Assembly: GCA_002255955.1 (NCBI GenBank) | Contig: NKIM01000013.1 | Coordinates: forward strand, 63,362-127,361 | Direction of reading: 5' to 3' | Length of the DNA: 64,000 nucleotides | DNA from: Burkholderiales bacterium PBB2 | GTDB lineage: Bacteria; Pseudomonadota; Gammaproteobacteria; Burkholderiales; Burkholderiaceae_C | In this document: positions 17,140 to 24,189 of the stretch, piece after piece | Numbering within the stretch: position 1 is the first letter of the stretch | Layout: each line of letters starts with the position of its first letter | Position numbers and translations under genes: made by a program | Notes under the pieces: model-generated | Databases searched by the model: none | Seen by the model: the letters and a program-made list of their open reading frames with translations, nothing else | Told to the model about the DNA's origin: nothing

Positions 17140-18576
17140 TCAGCGCGGCAGGTAGAACACGGTCTTGCTGCGGAAGCGGCTGCCGGGGTGGTCGCGATCC
17201 TCGGCGACGAAGTAGACGGTATGGGTGCCTGGTGCGAGGCCGGCCTGCTGAGGCAAGCGCAGCTGAACCGGCACAGCGCCGATGGCGGCCGGCGCCAACA
17301 GAAACTGGCTACCCCCTTGGGCTTGCAACTGCAGCCCGAGCAAACCCTCGGCGCTCAGATTCAGGCGCAAAGGCCGCTCGGTGCGGTTGATCAGCTGCAG
17401 GCGGTAGGCGTTCTCGACCACGCCGTCCTCGACCTCGCGCGCCATGGTGCTGCGGTCCTTGACCACATCGATCAACAGGTCCTGGCGCTGCTGCAGGCTG
17501 AAAGCAAAGGCGCCGCTCAGCAAGAACAGGCCCGCCCCATAGATCAAGACCCGCGGTCGCAGCACGCGGGCCAGCATCTGCGAGCGCGTCCAGTGATTCT
17601 TGATGCCGTTCTCGGTGGCATAGCGGATCAGGCCACGCGGCGCCCCGACCTTGTCCATCACCTGGTCACAGACGTCAATGCAGGCGGCGCAGCCTATGCA
17701 TTCGTTCTGCAAGCCATTGCGGATATCAATGCCGGTGGGGCATACCTGCACGCACAGGGTGCAGTCCACGCAATCGGCGGTCTGGCCAAGCGCGAGCTCC
17801 AGCCCCTTGCGCGAACGCGCGCCACGCGGCTCGCCGCGGGCGGCGTCGTAGCTGATGATCATCGAATCGGCATCGATCAGGGCACTCTGGAAGCGCGCGT
17901 AGGGGCAGATGTACTTGCACATCTGTTCTCGCAAAAACCCGGCGTTGCCATAGGTGGCGCCCGCGTAGAACAGCACCCAGAAACTCGGCCAGGCCGCGAG
18001 CTGCAGGTGCAAGAGCTGCTGGCTGAGCTCGCGGATCGGCACGAAGTAGCCGACGAAGCTGAAGCCGGTCAGCAAGGACAGGGCCAACCAGCCTCCGTGT
18101 TTGGCGGTCTTGCGCGCCAGCTTCTCAGCCGACCAGGGCGAGCGGTCCAGGCGCATGCGCGCCTGGCGATCGCCCTCGGCATGGCGTTCGATCCACAGAA
18201 ACATCTCGGTGTAGACGGTCTGCGGGCAGCTGTAGCCGCACCAGAGGCGGCCGGCCACGGCGGTGAAGAAGAACAAGGCCAGGGCGCTGAGCACCAGCAA
18301 GGCAGCGAGGTAGATGAAGTCCTGCGGCACCAACAACAGGCCCAGGACATAGAAACGCCCGGCGTCCAGATCAAACAACAGGGCCTGGCGTTCATTCCAC
18401 TGCAGCCAGGGCACGCCGTAGAAGAAGAGCTGAGTCAGGGCGACCATCAGCCAGCGCCAGTTGGCAAAGCGGCCACTGACCGAACGCGGGTAGACCTTGG
18501 CCTCGGCCACATACAGCGGAATCACCCGGGACGCCGTCGAACCCAAGGACGAGCGAGGGGAGTCAGAGTGGCTCAT
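17140..18576 (-). CDS. ccoG: cytochrome c oxidase accessory protein CcoG (FixG/RdxA)
   Basis: A 478-residue membrane iron-sulfur protein thought to reduce copper for assembly of cbb3-type cytochrome oxidase. It has an N-terminal membrane helix, a CGYSCPQTV pair (C113, C117) and a CKYICP pair (C220, C224). Two ferredoxin-type clusters follow, C269/C272/C275/C279 and C293/C296/C299/C303, and then an immunoglobulin-like periplasmic domain. Its start overlaps the nsrR stop by 14 bases. The gene normally accompanies ccoNOQP; here it sits in a nitric-oxide-response cluster, which is unusual. Confidence 0.92.
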   Translation of the reverse strand: MSHSDSPRSSLGSTASRVIPLYVAEAKVYPRSVSGRFANWRWLMVALTQLFFYGVPWLQWNERQALLFDLDAGRFYVLGLLLVPQDFIYLAALLVLSALALFFFTAVAGRLWCGYSCPQTVYTEMFLWIERHAEGDRQARMRLDRSPWSAEKLARKTAKHGGWLALSLLTGFSFVGYFVPIRELSQQLLHLQLAAWPSFWVLFYAGATYGNAGFLREQMCKYICPYARFQSALIDADSMIISYDAARGEPRGARSRKGLELALGQTADCVDCTLCVQVCPTGIDIRNGLQNECIGCAACIDVCDQVMDKVGAPRGLIRYATENGIKNHWTRSQMLARVLRPRVLIYGAGLFLLSGAFAFSLQQRQDLLIDVVKDRSTMAREVEDGVVENAYRLQLINRTERPLRLNLSAEGLLGLQLQAQGGSQFLLAPAAIGAVPVQLRLPQQAGLAPGTHTVYFVAEDRDHPGSRFRSKTVFYLPR

Positions 18577-19072
18577 GGGGCTTTCGGCTGCGCCGTTGGA
18601 TGGGGACGGGCTGAATGCTCAAACCGGACAAGCCCACAGGCACGCCGCGCGACGTGGCGCTGGCGGGAGTCTGGGCGGGGCTCAAGAGATCAGCCAGGCT
18701 GTGGCGATCCAGCTGCTCCAGGAAGGCCGCGAGCGCCTCGTTGAAGATCCCGGTCAGGCGGCAGCGGCCAGTCAGGCTGCAGGCATTGCCATTGCCGAGA
18801 CATTCCACCAGGTAGAAGTCGGGCTCCACGGCATGCACCAATTCGCCGAGCATGATGTCTTCTGGCGCCAAAGCCAAGCTCATGCCCCCGCCTTTGCCAC
18901 GCACGGTACGAATCCAGCCGCCCAGGCCGAGCTGGTGGGTGATCTTGGTCAGATGGGCTTCCGAGATGTCATAGGCCTGAGCGATCTCAGCCGTGGTGCA
19001 GAGCCGATCGGGTTGCTGACCCAAATAGATCAGCATGCGCAAGGCGTAGTCGGTCATGGTGGTCAAGCGCAT
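18563..19072 (-). CDS. nsrR: nitric-oxide-sensing repressor NsrR (Rrf2 family)
   Basis: A 169-residue Rrf2-type regulator. The winged helix is at the N-terminus (MTDYALRMLIYLG, then TTAEIAQAYDISEAHLTKI). Three cysteines, C91, C98 and C104, have the 7 and 6 spacing of the NsrR Fe-S ligands in Neisseria. NO destroys the cluster and releases DNA. AAGGATC precedes the ATG. It lies between nnrS and ccoG in a group headed by a near-perfect NsrR operator, so the group is probably self-regulated. The C-terminal 35 residues (PSAQTPASATSRG onward in part) are not conserved-looking. Confidence 0.9.
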   Translation of the reverse strand: MRLTTMTDYALRMLIYLGQQPDRLCTTAEIAQAYDISEAHLTKITHQLGLGGWIRTVRGKGGGMSLALAPEDIMLGELVHAVEPDFYLVECLGNGNACSLTGRCRLTGIFNEALAAFLEQLDRHSLADLLSPAQTPASATSRGVPVGLSGLSIQPVPIQRRSRKPHEPL

Positions 19073-19108
19073 GGCTGATCCTTGTTGGTTTTGAACGGGG
19101 CCATGTAC

Positions 19109-20329
19109 TCATCCGGGAAGCCCATCAACCCTGGGCCGCAGAAGCATGGGACCATAACGCCACAAATACAGGGCGAATGCCAAGGTCCAGCACAGGGCAG
19201 ACAGCCAGACCGCCCATAGCAAGGCCGCCGGCAGCAGCAGTGGCAGAAACACCCGCAGCACTGCGGCCGCAAGCAAGGCCAAGTAGGCCGCCGTCTCCAC
19301 CGGCCCAGCTTTCAGCGGCCGACCCGTGTGCCCGAGGGCGGTGCGCGTGATCATGCCCAGGGTCATCAGTCCGATCAGGCCCACCGTCAGGGCATGGGTC
19401 GCAGAGGCCGCGGGCAGCCAGTCCAGGGCCGCCGCTGCACGCAGAGCCAGGTGCAGCAAGAGCCAAGCGTAGGCCGTGTGCAGCACCCAGACCAAAGGGT
19501 TGCCCAAGGTCTTCCAAGGCTGCCAGAGCGCGAAGCGCAGGCTGTGCGCCAGCAAAGCCGGCAGCAGCGCCAGAAGCATCACCGGGCCGCTCAAGCCCAG
19601 TGCGTCGCAGGCGGCCAGCAGCAGCAGCGTCGCCAGTGCGACGCGCTCCAGGCGAGGCTCACGGCGCGCGTTCATGCCAGGCACACCATTGTTGGAGAAC
19701 ATGGGCAGCACTCGGCCGGCCATGACGGCAATCATGAACAAGAGCAGATCGAGCGCCAAGGGCAAGCCCAGGCCTTGAAACGGTGCCGCCGGTAGCTGAA
19801 GCTCGGCCCACAGGCCCAACTGCCCGAGATGCAAAGCAGCGGTGGCCAAGCCCATGGCCAGCAACAGGCCGACAAAGAAGTAATTCCGCCGGTTGCCGCC
19901 TGCGTGCAGGGCCCGCCACAAACCCCAAGCCGCCAGCCAAGGCACGGCCACATTGACCGCCAGCGAGGCCCACAACCAAGGTGTCAGCACCAGCACACGG
20001 GCGAGCACCCAGAGCGCCGCCAGCGCCATCAAGGGGCGGCCCGTCGGCGTGGCCCGCCCCGACCAGTTTCGACCGGCCGTGAACAAAAAGCCGATGACGA
20101 TGGCCAGGGCGTAGCCGAACACCATCTCATGGGCATGCCAGGCTGAACCGCGCAGGCCTCCACTGGCCAGCAAGCCGCTGAACTGCAGCGCCCACAAAGG
20201 CACGAACAGCATGGCCAGCAAGGCGGCCAAGAGATAAAACGGCCGAAAGCCGAGGTCCCAGAGCGCCAGCCCTTGGCCAGACCGGTGCCGCCGAGGCGGC
20301 TCCTGCAACTGAACGAACACCATGCCCAT
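19109..20329 (-). CDS. nnrS: NnrS-family membrane protein
   Basis: A 406-residue protein with about twelve transmembrane helices. It carries the family motifs DLGFRPFYLLAALLAML at the N-terminus, WHAHEMVFGYALAIVIGFL, GRVLPMFSNNG and LGMITRTALGHTGR. NnrS contains haem and copper and protects against nitrosative stress in Vibrio and other bacteria. An AGGAGG ribosome-binding site precedes ATG 20329 (a second ATG two codons later is possible). It lies 24 bases after the DUF2249 gene and upstream of nsrR, as in many denitrifiers. Confidence 0.93.
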   Translation of the reverse strand: MGMVFVQLQEPPRRHRSGQGLALWDLGFRPFYLLAALLAMLFVPLWALQFSGLLASGGLRGSAWHAHEMVFGYALAIVIGFLFTAGRNWSGRATPTGRPLMALAALWVLARVLVLTPWLWASLAVNVAVPWLAAWGLWRALHAGGNRRNYFFVGLLLAMGLATAALHLGQLGLWAELQLPAAPFQGLGLPLALDLLLFMIAVMAGRVLPMFSNNGVPGMNARREPRLERVALATLLLLAACDALGLSGPVMLLALLPALLAHSLRFALWQPWKTLGNPLVWVLHTAYAWLLLHLALRAAAALDWLPAASATHALTVGLIGLMTLGMITRTALGHTGRPLKAGPVETAAYLALLAAAVLRVFLPLLLPAALLWAVWLSALCWTLAFALYLWRYGPMLLRPRVDGLPG

Positions 20330-20353
20330 CCTGCTCTCCTCCTGCCGCTTCGC

Positions 20354-20647
20354 TCAGCGGGCGCCGCTGCAGCAGCCGCAGCAACTTTGAGCCGCCGGGC
20401 GCCGACCGATACGAAGACGCCATAGCGTCGGACCAGCCTCCAAAACCTCCCAATCGAACTGACCGGGCCACAAGGACTGGAACTGCTGCTTCAATGGCAG
20501 AGGTTCATGGTCAGCGTGCAATTCGAACCAAGCCCCAATCGGCAAGCTTTCGAAGCGCTGAAAGATCAGGCCATGGCGCTGCGCGGGGGGAATCAGACGC
20601 ACATCAATGACGGGGGGCACGACACAGGTGGGGGAGTCGATGTTCAT
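20354..20647 (-). CDS. DUF2249-family small protein
   Basis: A 97-residue cytosolic protein with the TusA-like DUF2249 fold (VIDVRLIPPAQRHGLIFQRF, then HADHEPLPLKQQF). It ends in a cysteine-rich tail (SCCGCCSG). Members commonly sit beside nnrS and are predicted to handle redox or metal centres, but no activity is established. A perfect AGGAGGT lies 6 bases before the ATG. It is the first gene of the cluster, directly after the NsrR operator, and so is probably the most NO-responsive. Confidence 0.8.
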   Translation of the reverse strand: MNIDSPTCVVPPVIDVRLIPPAQRHGLIFQRFESLPIGAWFELHADHEPLPLKQQFQSLWPGQFDWEVLEAGPTLWRLRIGRRPAAQSCCGCCSGAR

Positions 20648-20662
20648 AAGCGACCTCCTATA

Positions 20663-20683
20663 AGATGCATTTACAATGCATCT
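20663..20683 (-). promoter_or_regulatory. NsrR operator upstream of the DUF2249-nnrS-nsrR cluster
   Basis: Two 9-base arms, AGATGCATT and AATGCATCT, flank a TAC spacer and match the NsrR consensus closely. On the minus strand a plausible promoter (TTGCTT, 18 bases, ACAATA) sits immediately upstream, so a bound repressor would cover the transcription start. A degenerate second site at 20707-20729 keeps one good half (AAGATTCATTTTAAAT on the minus strand). Confidence 0.8.
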
Positions 20684-20783
20684 ATTGTCCTACCATCCAC
20701 ACCCAAAAGCAATATTTAAAATGAATCTTATTGGAGGCCTGCTTCTCGCTTCACCGCATGATGTGGGCGACCGCCGATTCCAT

Positions 20784-20880
20784 GGACACCAACCTTAGCT
20801 CGATGAGCTTGCTCGAACAGCAGGGTCGGCCAACCGAGTTTGTAGGGACCAACCAAAGTTCGATGAACTGACTCAAACTG
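20784..20880. repeat. 60-bp direct repeat in the intergenic region before the tRNA-Lys genes
   Basis: The stretch at 20784-20819 recurs at 20845-20880 with a 60-base period; both contain ACCAACC-5-TCGATGA-5-CTC. Read on the minus strand the two units give similar peptides (FIELWLVPTNS and LIELRLVSMES), but no start or ribosome-binding site supports a gene. The rest of 20730-21170 shows no recognisable coding sequence. Confidence 0.5.
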
Positions 20881-21176
20881 AACCAGGCCGCCATGGCCAA
20901 ATGTTGAATGCTGTCTGAATCGAACCGGAGCGATTCGAGCCGCCACCAAGGATCAACCGAGCCAGGACTGCATCGCCCGTTGGCGACCAACACCGACAGG
21001 ACAAATCGGAATTTTCACCATCGGGCATCTTTGACTTTGGGGGCGACGTTGGCTAGCCCGCTGATCGGGCTGTAAGTGTCCAGAGCCTGGGGTCTCGAAG
21101 CACGAGCGCAATGAGCGTCAAGAAGCACTGCAATCCATCAAATACTGGCACCAGACTGGCACCAGCACCCGGACGA

Positions 21177-21212
21177 AAAAAAGCACCTAGTGCCGCTTGG
21201 CGCTAAGTGCTT
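21177..21212 (-). terminator. intrinsic terminator after tRNA-Lys(CTT)
   Basis: Arms AAGCAC-TAG-GCC (from 21181) and GGC-CTA-GTGCTT (to 21212) form an imperfect hairpin. On the minus strand a T-run (21177-21182) follows it. It lies just downstream of the leftward tRNA-Lys genes. Confidence 0.75.
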
Positions 21213-21229
21213 GATTTCATTCTTAATTT

Positions 21230-21305
21230 TGGTGGGCCCTGAGTGACTCGAACACTCGACCTACGGATTAAGAGTCCGCTGCTCTACCAACTGAGCTAAG
21301 AGCCC
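21230..21305 (-). tRNA. tRNA-Lys (anticodon CTT)
   Basis: A 76-base cloverleaf on the minus strand with acceptor stem GGGCTCT, D-loop AGTTGGTAGA, and anticodon stem GCGGA/TCCGT around the loop CTCTTAA. The T-arm has TTCGAGT and the 3' CCA is encoded. The anticodon CTT reads AAG lysine codons. A leftward promoter with TATACT (minus strand of 21361-21366) lies about 55 bases upstream. Confidence 0.95.
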
Positions 21306-21360
21306 TACGCTTTGTTTATCTTGCTTGGCGTTAATTTCTCAGCAACCTTGCAAGCCTTGC

Positions 21361-21390
21361 AGTATAGCATCTATTTTTGCGATTTCCACT
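21361..21390 (-). promoter_or_regulatory. probable promoter of tRNA-Lys(CTT)
   Basis: In an AT-rich spacer the minus strand reads GTGGAA, 17 bases, TATACT. The -10 is strong and the -35 weak. It could give the CTT tRNA its own promoter in addition to read-through from the upstream TTT tRNA. Confidence 0.5.
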
Positions 21391-21490
21391 GTTTTGATGA
21401 AAATCTTAAAAAATTTCTGCTTTTCAGCTTCTTCACACTTTTGAATCGATGGTGAGCGCCTGAGCGCTTTAACCCTCGCAAATCAAAAGA

Positions 21491-21566
21491 TGGTGGGTCG
21501 TGCGGGACTCGAACCTGCGACCTACGGATTAAAAGTCCGCTGCTCTACCAACTGAGCTAACGACCC
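21491..21566 (-). tRNA. tRNA-Lys (anticodon TTT)
   Basis: A 76-base cloverleaf on the minus strand with acceptor GGGTCGT, anticodon loop CTTTTAA between GCGGA and TCCGT, a GTTCGAGT T-loop and encoded CCA. It reads AAA and AAG. The anticodon arm is identical to that of the CTT gene 185 bases away, so the pair probably arose by duplication followed by a one-base anticodon change. Confidence 0.96.
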
Positions 21567-21583
21567 ATCAAGCGAAGCCCATC

Positions 21584-21613
21584 ATTATAGCCAGGAATTT
21601 TTGGCCTTCGCAA
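21584..21613 (-). promoter_or_regulatory. promoter of tRNA-Lys(TTT)
   Basis: The minus strand has TTGCGA, 18 bases, and a perfect TATAAT (21584-21589), ending 17 bases before the tRNA 5' end. Confidence 0.65.
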
Positions 21614-21735
21614 GAGCTTTGAACGACTTTCTTGAAGGCTCCAAAAAACCTTCGAAGGCATGTCTCAACTGCGTGCCGAAGACTGACACGGCGAAGGCAA
21701 TCCGGGAGCCCTGCCGGACAGCCCAACAACGCCGC

Positions 21736-22572
21736 TCAGCGGACTTTGTGTGCCAAGGTGGCCTGAATCAAATCAGCGGCCGCCGCCATGCCGAAACTGG
21801 CCGTGACGGCCACGCTGGAGCCGTAGCCGTGGCAGTTCAACGTGCCGTCCACATCACAGAGTTCGGCGCCCTCGCCTTCGGCCGCGGGGCGGTGTACGGC
21901 CTCGCGCGAAAACACGCAGCGCACGCCCAGCTTGCCCTGACGCGGCGCGCCATGCTCCTTGCGCAAGCGCTGGCGCAGCGAGGCGAGCAAGGGGTCGTGC
22001 GTGGTCTCGGACAAATCCTCGATGCTGAGCCGGTGCGGCTCCCGTTTGCCGCCGGCCGCGCCCACAGTCACAAACGGCAAATGGCGCGCACGCGCCCAGG
22101 CGGCCATACAGGCTTTGGCGCGCACCTGATCGCAGGCGTCGATCAAGCCGTCCAGCTGTGCTTCCTGCTCCGGGCCGCCCAGCAGGGCCGGCCAGTTGCC
22201 AGGCTCCACAAAGTCTTCGATCACCCGCACCTGGCACTCCGGGTGGATGTCCTGGATGCGCTGGCGCAGCGCTTCGGCCTTGGCCATGCCCACGGTCGAA
22301 CCCAGAGCCTGGATCTGGCGGTTGATATTGGATTCAGAGACCTGATCCAGGTCGATCAGCGTGAGGCCGGCCACGCCCGAGCGAGCCAGCGCCTCCACGG
22401 CCCAGGACCCCACCCCGCCCAGTCCGACCACGGCCAGATGCAGGCCTCGCAGGCGCTGGTAATCGGCCGCACCGTAGAGGCGGCGCAGGCCGCCAAAACG
22501 GCGTTCGCTGTCGGGCGGGAAATCGGATGTGAAGTTTGGCGCGGTACCCAGGTTCAGCGGCGTGTCATCCAT
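21736..22572 (-). CDS. tcdA: tRNA threonylcarbamoyladenosine dehydratase (ThiF family)
   Basis: Cyclises t6A37 of tRNA to the hydantoin form ct6A with ATP. The 278-residue protein has the E1-like nucleotide-binding start VVGLGGVGSWAVEALARSGV (34-53), the LIDLDQVSESNINRQIQAL block and DACDQVRAK. The C-terminal GSSVAVTASFGMAAA is typical of TcdA/CsdL. The ATG at 22572 begins the conserved region. It lies after cpoB and its terminator, so it is probably transcribed separately. It is close to the two lysine tRNAs; t6A is found in ANN-decoding tRNAs such as these, but the proximity may be chance. Confidence 0.92.
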   Translation of the reverse strand: MDDTPLNLGTAPNFTSDFPPDSERRFGGLRRLYGAADYQRLRGLHLAVVGLGGVGSWAVEALARSGVAGLTLIDLDQVSESNINRQIQALGSTVGMAKAEALRQRIQDIHPECQVRVIEDFVEPGNWPALLGGPEQEAQLDGLIDACDQVRAKACMAAWARARHLPFVTVGAAGGKREPHRLSIEDLSETTHDPLLASLRQRLRKEHGAPRQGKLGVRCVFSREAVHRPAAEGEGAELCDVDGTLNCHGYGSSVAVTASFGMAAAADLIQATLAHKVR

Positions 22573-22640
22573 GGGGAAAGTTCAGACGCGCGGGCGCCCC
22601 TGTGAAGAGTGGAAAGCAAGCCGCGGATTTTAGGTCGGCA

Positions 22641-22670
22641 AAAGGAAAAAGGCCCTGCAAGCAGGGCCTC
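22641..22670 (-). terminator. intrinsic terminator after cpoB
   Basis: GGCCCTGC (22651-22658) and GCAGGGCC (22661-22668) form a perfect hairpin. It is followed on the minus strand by a T-rich tract (22641-22650). It closes the tolB-pal-cpoB group. Confidence 0.85.
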
Positions 22671-22732
22671 TGAGAATCGTCACCGCGGCACGCATCCAGC
22701 CAAGGCTGGATACCGACGGTCCGGGTGAAGAG

Positions 22733-23515
22733 TCAGGACTTGAGCGCGGCCAGGCGTTCCTTGCCAGCCTGCGCCGCTTCGGTGCCGGGGTAGGCCTTGA
22801 GCAGGTCTTCCAGGCTGCGGCGCGCAGCCTTCACATCCTTGAGCTCGATCTGGCAGTTGGCCAGGGCCAGCAGCGCCTCACCGGCGCGCGGATGCTCCGG
22901 GTTGCCCGATATGAAGGCCTTGAAGCTGGCGATGGCGTCCTTGTAGTCACGCTTGCCGTACTGGGCATTGCCCAGCCAGAAGCGCACCGAATCGCTGTAC
23001 CCGCTGGCCGGATAACGGCGCGCGAAATTGTTCAGCGCGCTGGTGGCCTCGGCGAAATCACCGCGACGCACCAAACCCATGGCTGCCTCGTACTGCCGGC
23101 GCTCCTCAGGCTCGACCTGAAACTCGCGGCCATCGAGCGCCACTTTCTGGGGCTCCATGGGCTTCAGACGCGAATCAAAGGCCTGCAGCTGGTCGTTGAG
23201 CTTGCGCTGGGTCTCCGACAGATCACGTGCCAGTTGCTCGTTCTGACCTCGCAGCTTGGCGATCTCAGAGCGCAGGCCGTCGATCTGGCTGTTCAGATCG
23301 AGCATGCTGCGGCGCAGCGGCCCCAACTGCTCCTGCACCAGCGCGGTCAGCTGCTCGGCGCGCTGACGCTGGGCGTCCTCGCTTTGCTGCAGCTTGGCGC
23401 GCAGGTCGAGGATGGCCTTGCGGGCATCCTCGTCTTCAAACAAGCCAGCCCGCGCCGGCTGGCTCAAGGCCAGACCCAGCAGCAGGCAGAACGGCAGCAG
23501 CCGCGGCAGCTTCAT
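22733..23515 (-). CDS. cpoB: Tol-Pal system protein CpoB (YbgF)
   Basis: A 260-residue periplasmic protein that couples Tol function to peptidoglycan synthesis by PBP1B at the septum. It has a signal peptide (about 1-23, PARA), an N-terminal coiled coil used for trimerisation (about 32-110) and a C-terminal TPR region (about 140-255). That region contains YEAAMGLVRRGDFAEATSAL, AQYGKRDYKDAIASF and PRAGEALLALANCQI. The gene begins one base after the pal stop, so they are cotranscribed. A terminator follows at 22641-22670. Confidence 0.94.
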   Translation of the reverse strand: MKLPRLLPFCLLLGLALSQPARAGLFEDEDARKAILDLRAKLQQSEDAQRQRAEQLTALVQEQLGPLRRSMLDLNSQIDGLRSEIAKLRGQNEQLARDLSETQRKLNDQLQAFDSRLKPMEPQKVALDGREFQVEPEERRQYEAAMGLVRRGDFAEATSALNNFARRYPASGYSDSVRFWLGNAQYGKRDYKDAIASFKAFISGNPEHPRAGEALLALANCQIELKDVKAARRSLEDLLKAYPGTEAAQAGKERLAALKS

Positions 23516-23516
23516 C

Positions 23517-24053
23517 TCACTTGTCCTTCAGCTCGACGCGGCGGTTCTTGGACCAAGCGGCTTCGTCGCTGCCTTGAGCGGCGGGACGCTCCTTGCCGAA
23601 GCTCACGGCCTCGACCTGGTTGGCGGCCACGCCCAGCAGGCTCAGGGACTTGGCCACGGCTTCGGCACGCTTCTGGCCCAGGGCCAGGTTGTACTCACGG
23701 CCGCCGCGCTCGTCGGTGTGGCCTTCCAGGCTCAGGGCGATCTTGCGGTCGTTGTTCAGGCGCTTGGCGTGGGCATCGACCAGGCCGCGGTACTCGTCCT
23801 TGACGACATAGCTGTCCAGGTCGAAATACACCACGCGCTGGTTGGCCACAGCGGCCGTCAGCTGAGCACCCAGGTCCACGGTCTGGACCTTGGACTCGGC
23901 CATGGGCTTGGCATTGGCAGCCGGGTTGGTCGTCGCCGCTTGCGTGACCGGACGGGTTTCCACCGGTGCAGGCTCGTCCAGCTTCACTGCAGTGCTGCAG
24001 CCTGCCAGAGCGGCAGCGGCCACGAGGGACAGAGCAAAACGCGTCATCTTCAT
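23517..24053 (-). CDS. pal: peptidoglycan-associated lipoprotein Pal
   Basis: A 178-residue outer-membrane lipoprotein that binds peptidoglycan and TolB. The signal peptide ends in the lipobox LAGC with C19 as the lipidated residue. The C-terminal OmpA-like domain has VYFDLDSYVV, the diaminopimelate-binding EGHTDERGGREYNLALGQKRA and SFGKERP. I chose the ATG at 24053 because AGGAG precedes it and the signal peptide starts there; an upstream extension to 24233 overlaps tolB and is not credible. Confidence 0.96.
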   Translation of the reverse strand: MKMTRFALSLVAAAALAGCSTAVKLDEPAPVETRPVTQAATTNPAANAKPMAESKVQTVDLGAQLTAAVANQRVVYFDLDSYVVKDEYRGLVDAHAKRLNNDRKIALSLEGHTDERGGREYNLALGQKRAEAVAKSLSLLGVAANQVEAVSFGKERPAAQGSDEAAWSKNRRVELKDK

Positions 24054-24189
24054 GAAAAGCACTCCTGTTTCGTTTTCGAGGTTCAAGCTCGGATCAAAGT
24101 AAAGCCAGCCACCCGTCTGGACGGCGGATTGACAACCGCGAATTGTCATACAGCTTTGCCATCTTTCGATCTGCAGAACTGCAAAGAAA

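Noticed and set aside
20728..20993. Short minus-strand frames in the repeat region
   Set aside because: No ribosome-binding site, no family resemblance, and the peptide similarity is explained by the direct repeat.
21130..21230. Possible integration site next to tRNA-Lys
   Set aside because: I saw short repeats (CTGGCACCAG twice) but no tRNA 3'-end duplicate and no integrase, so an attachment site is not supported.
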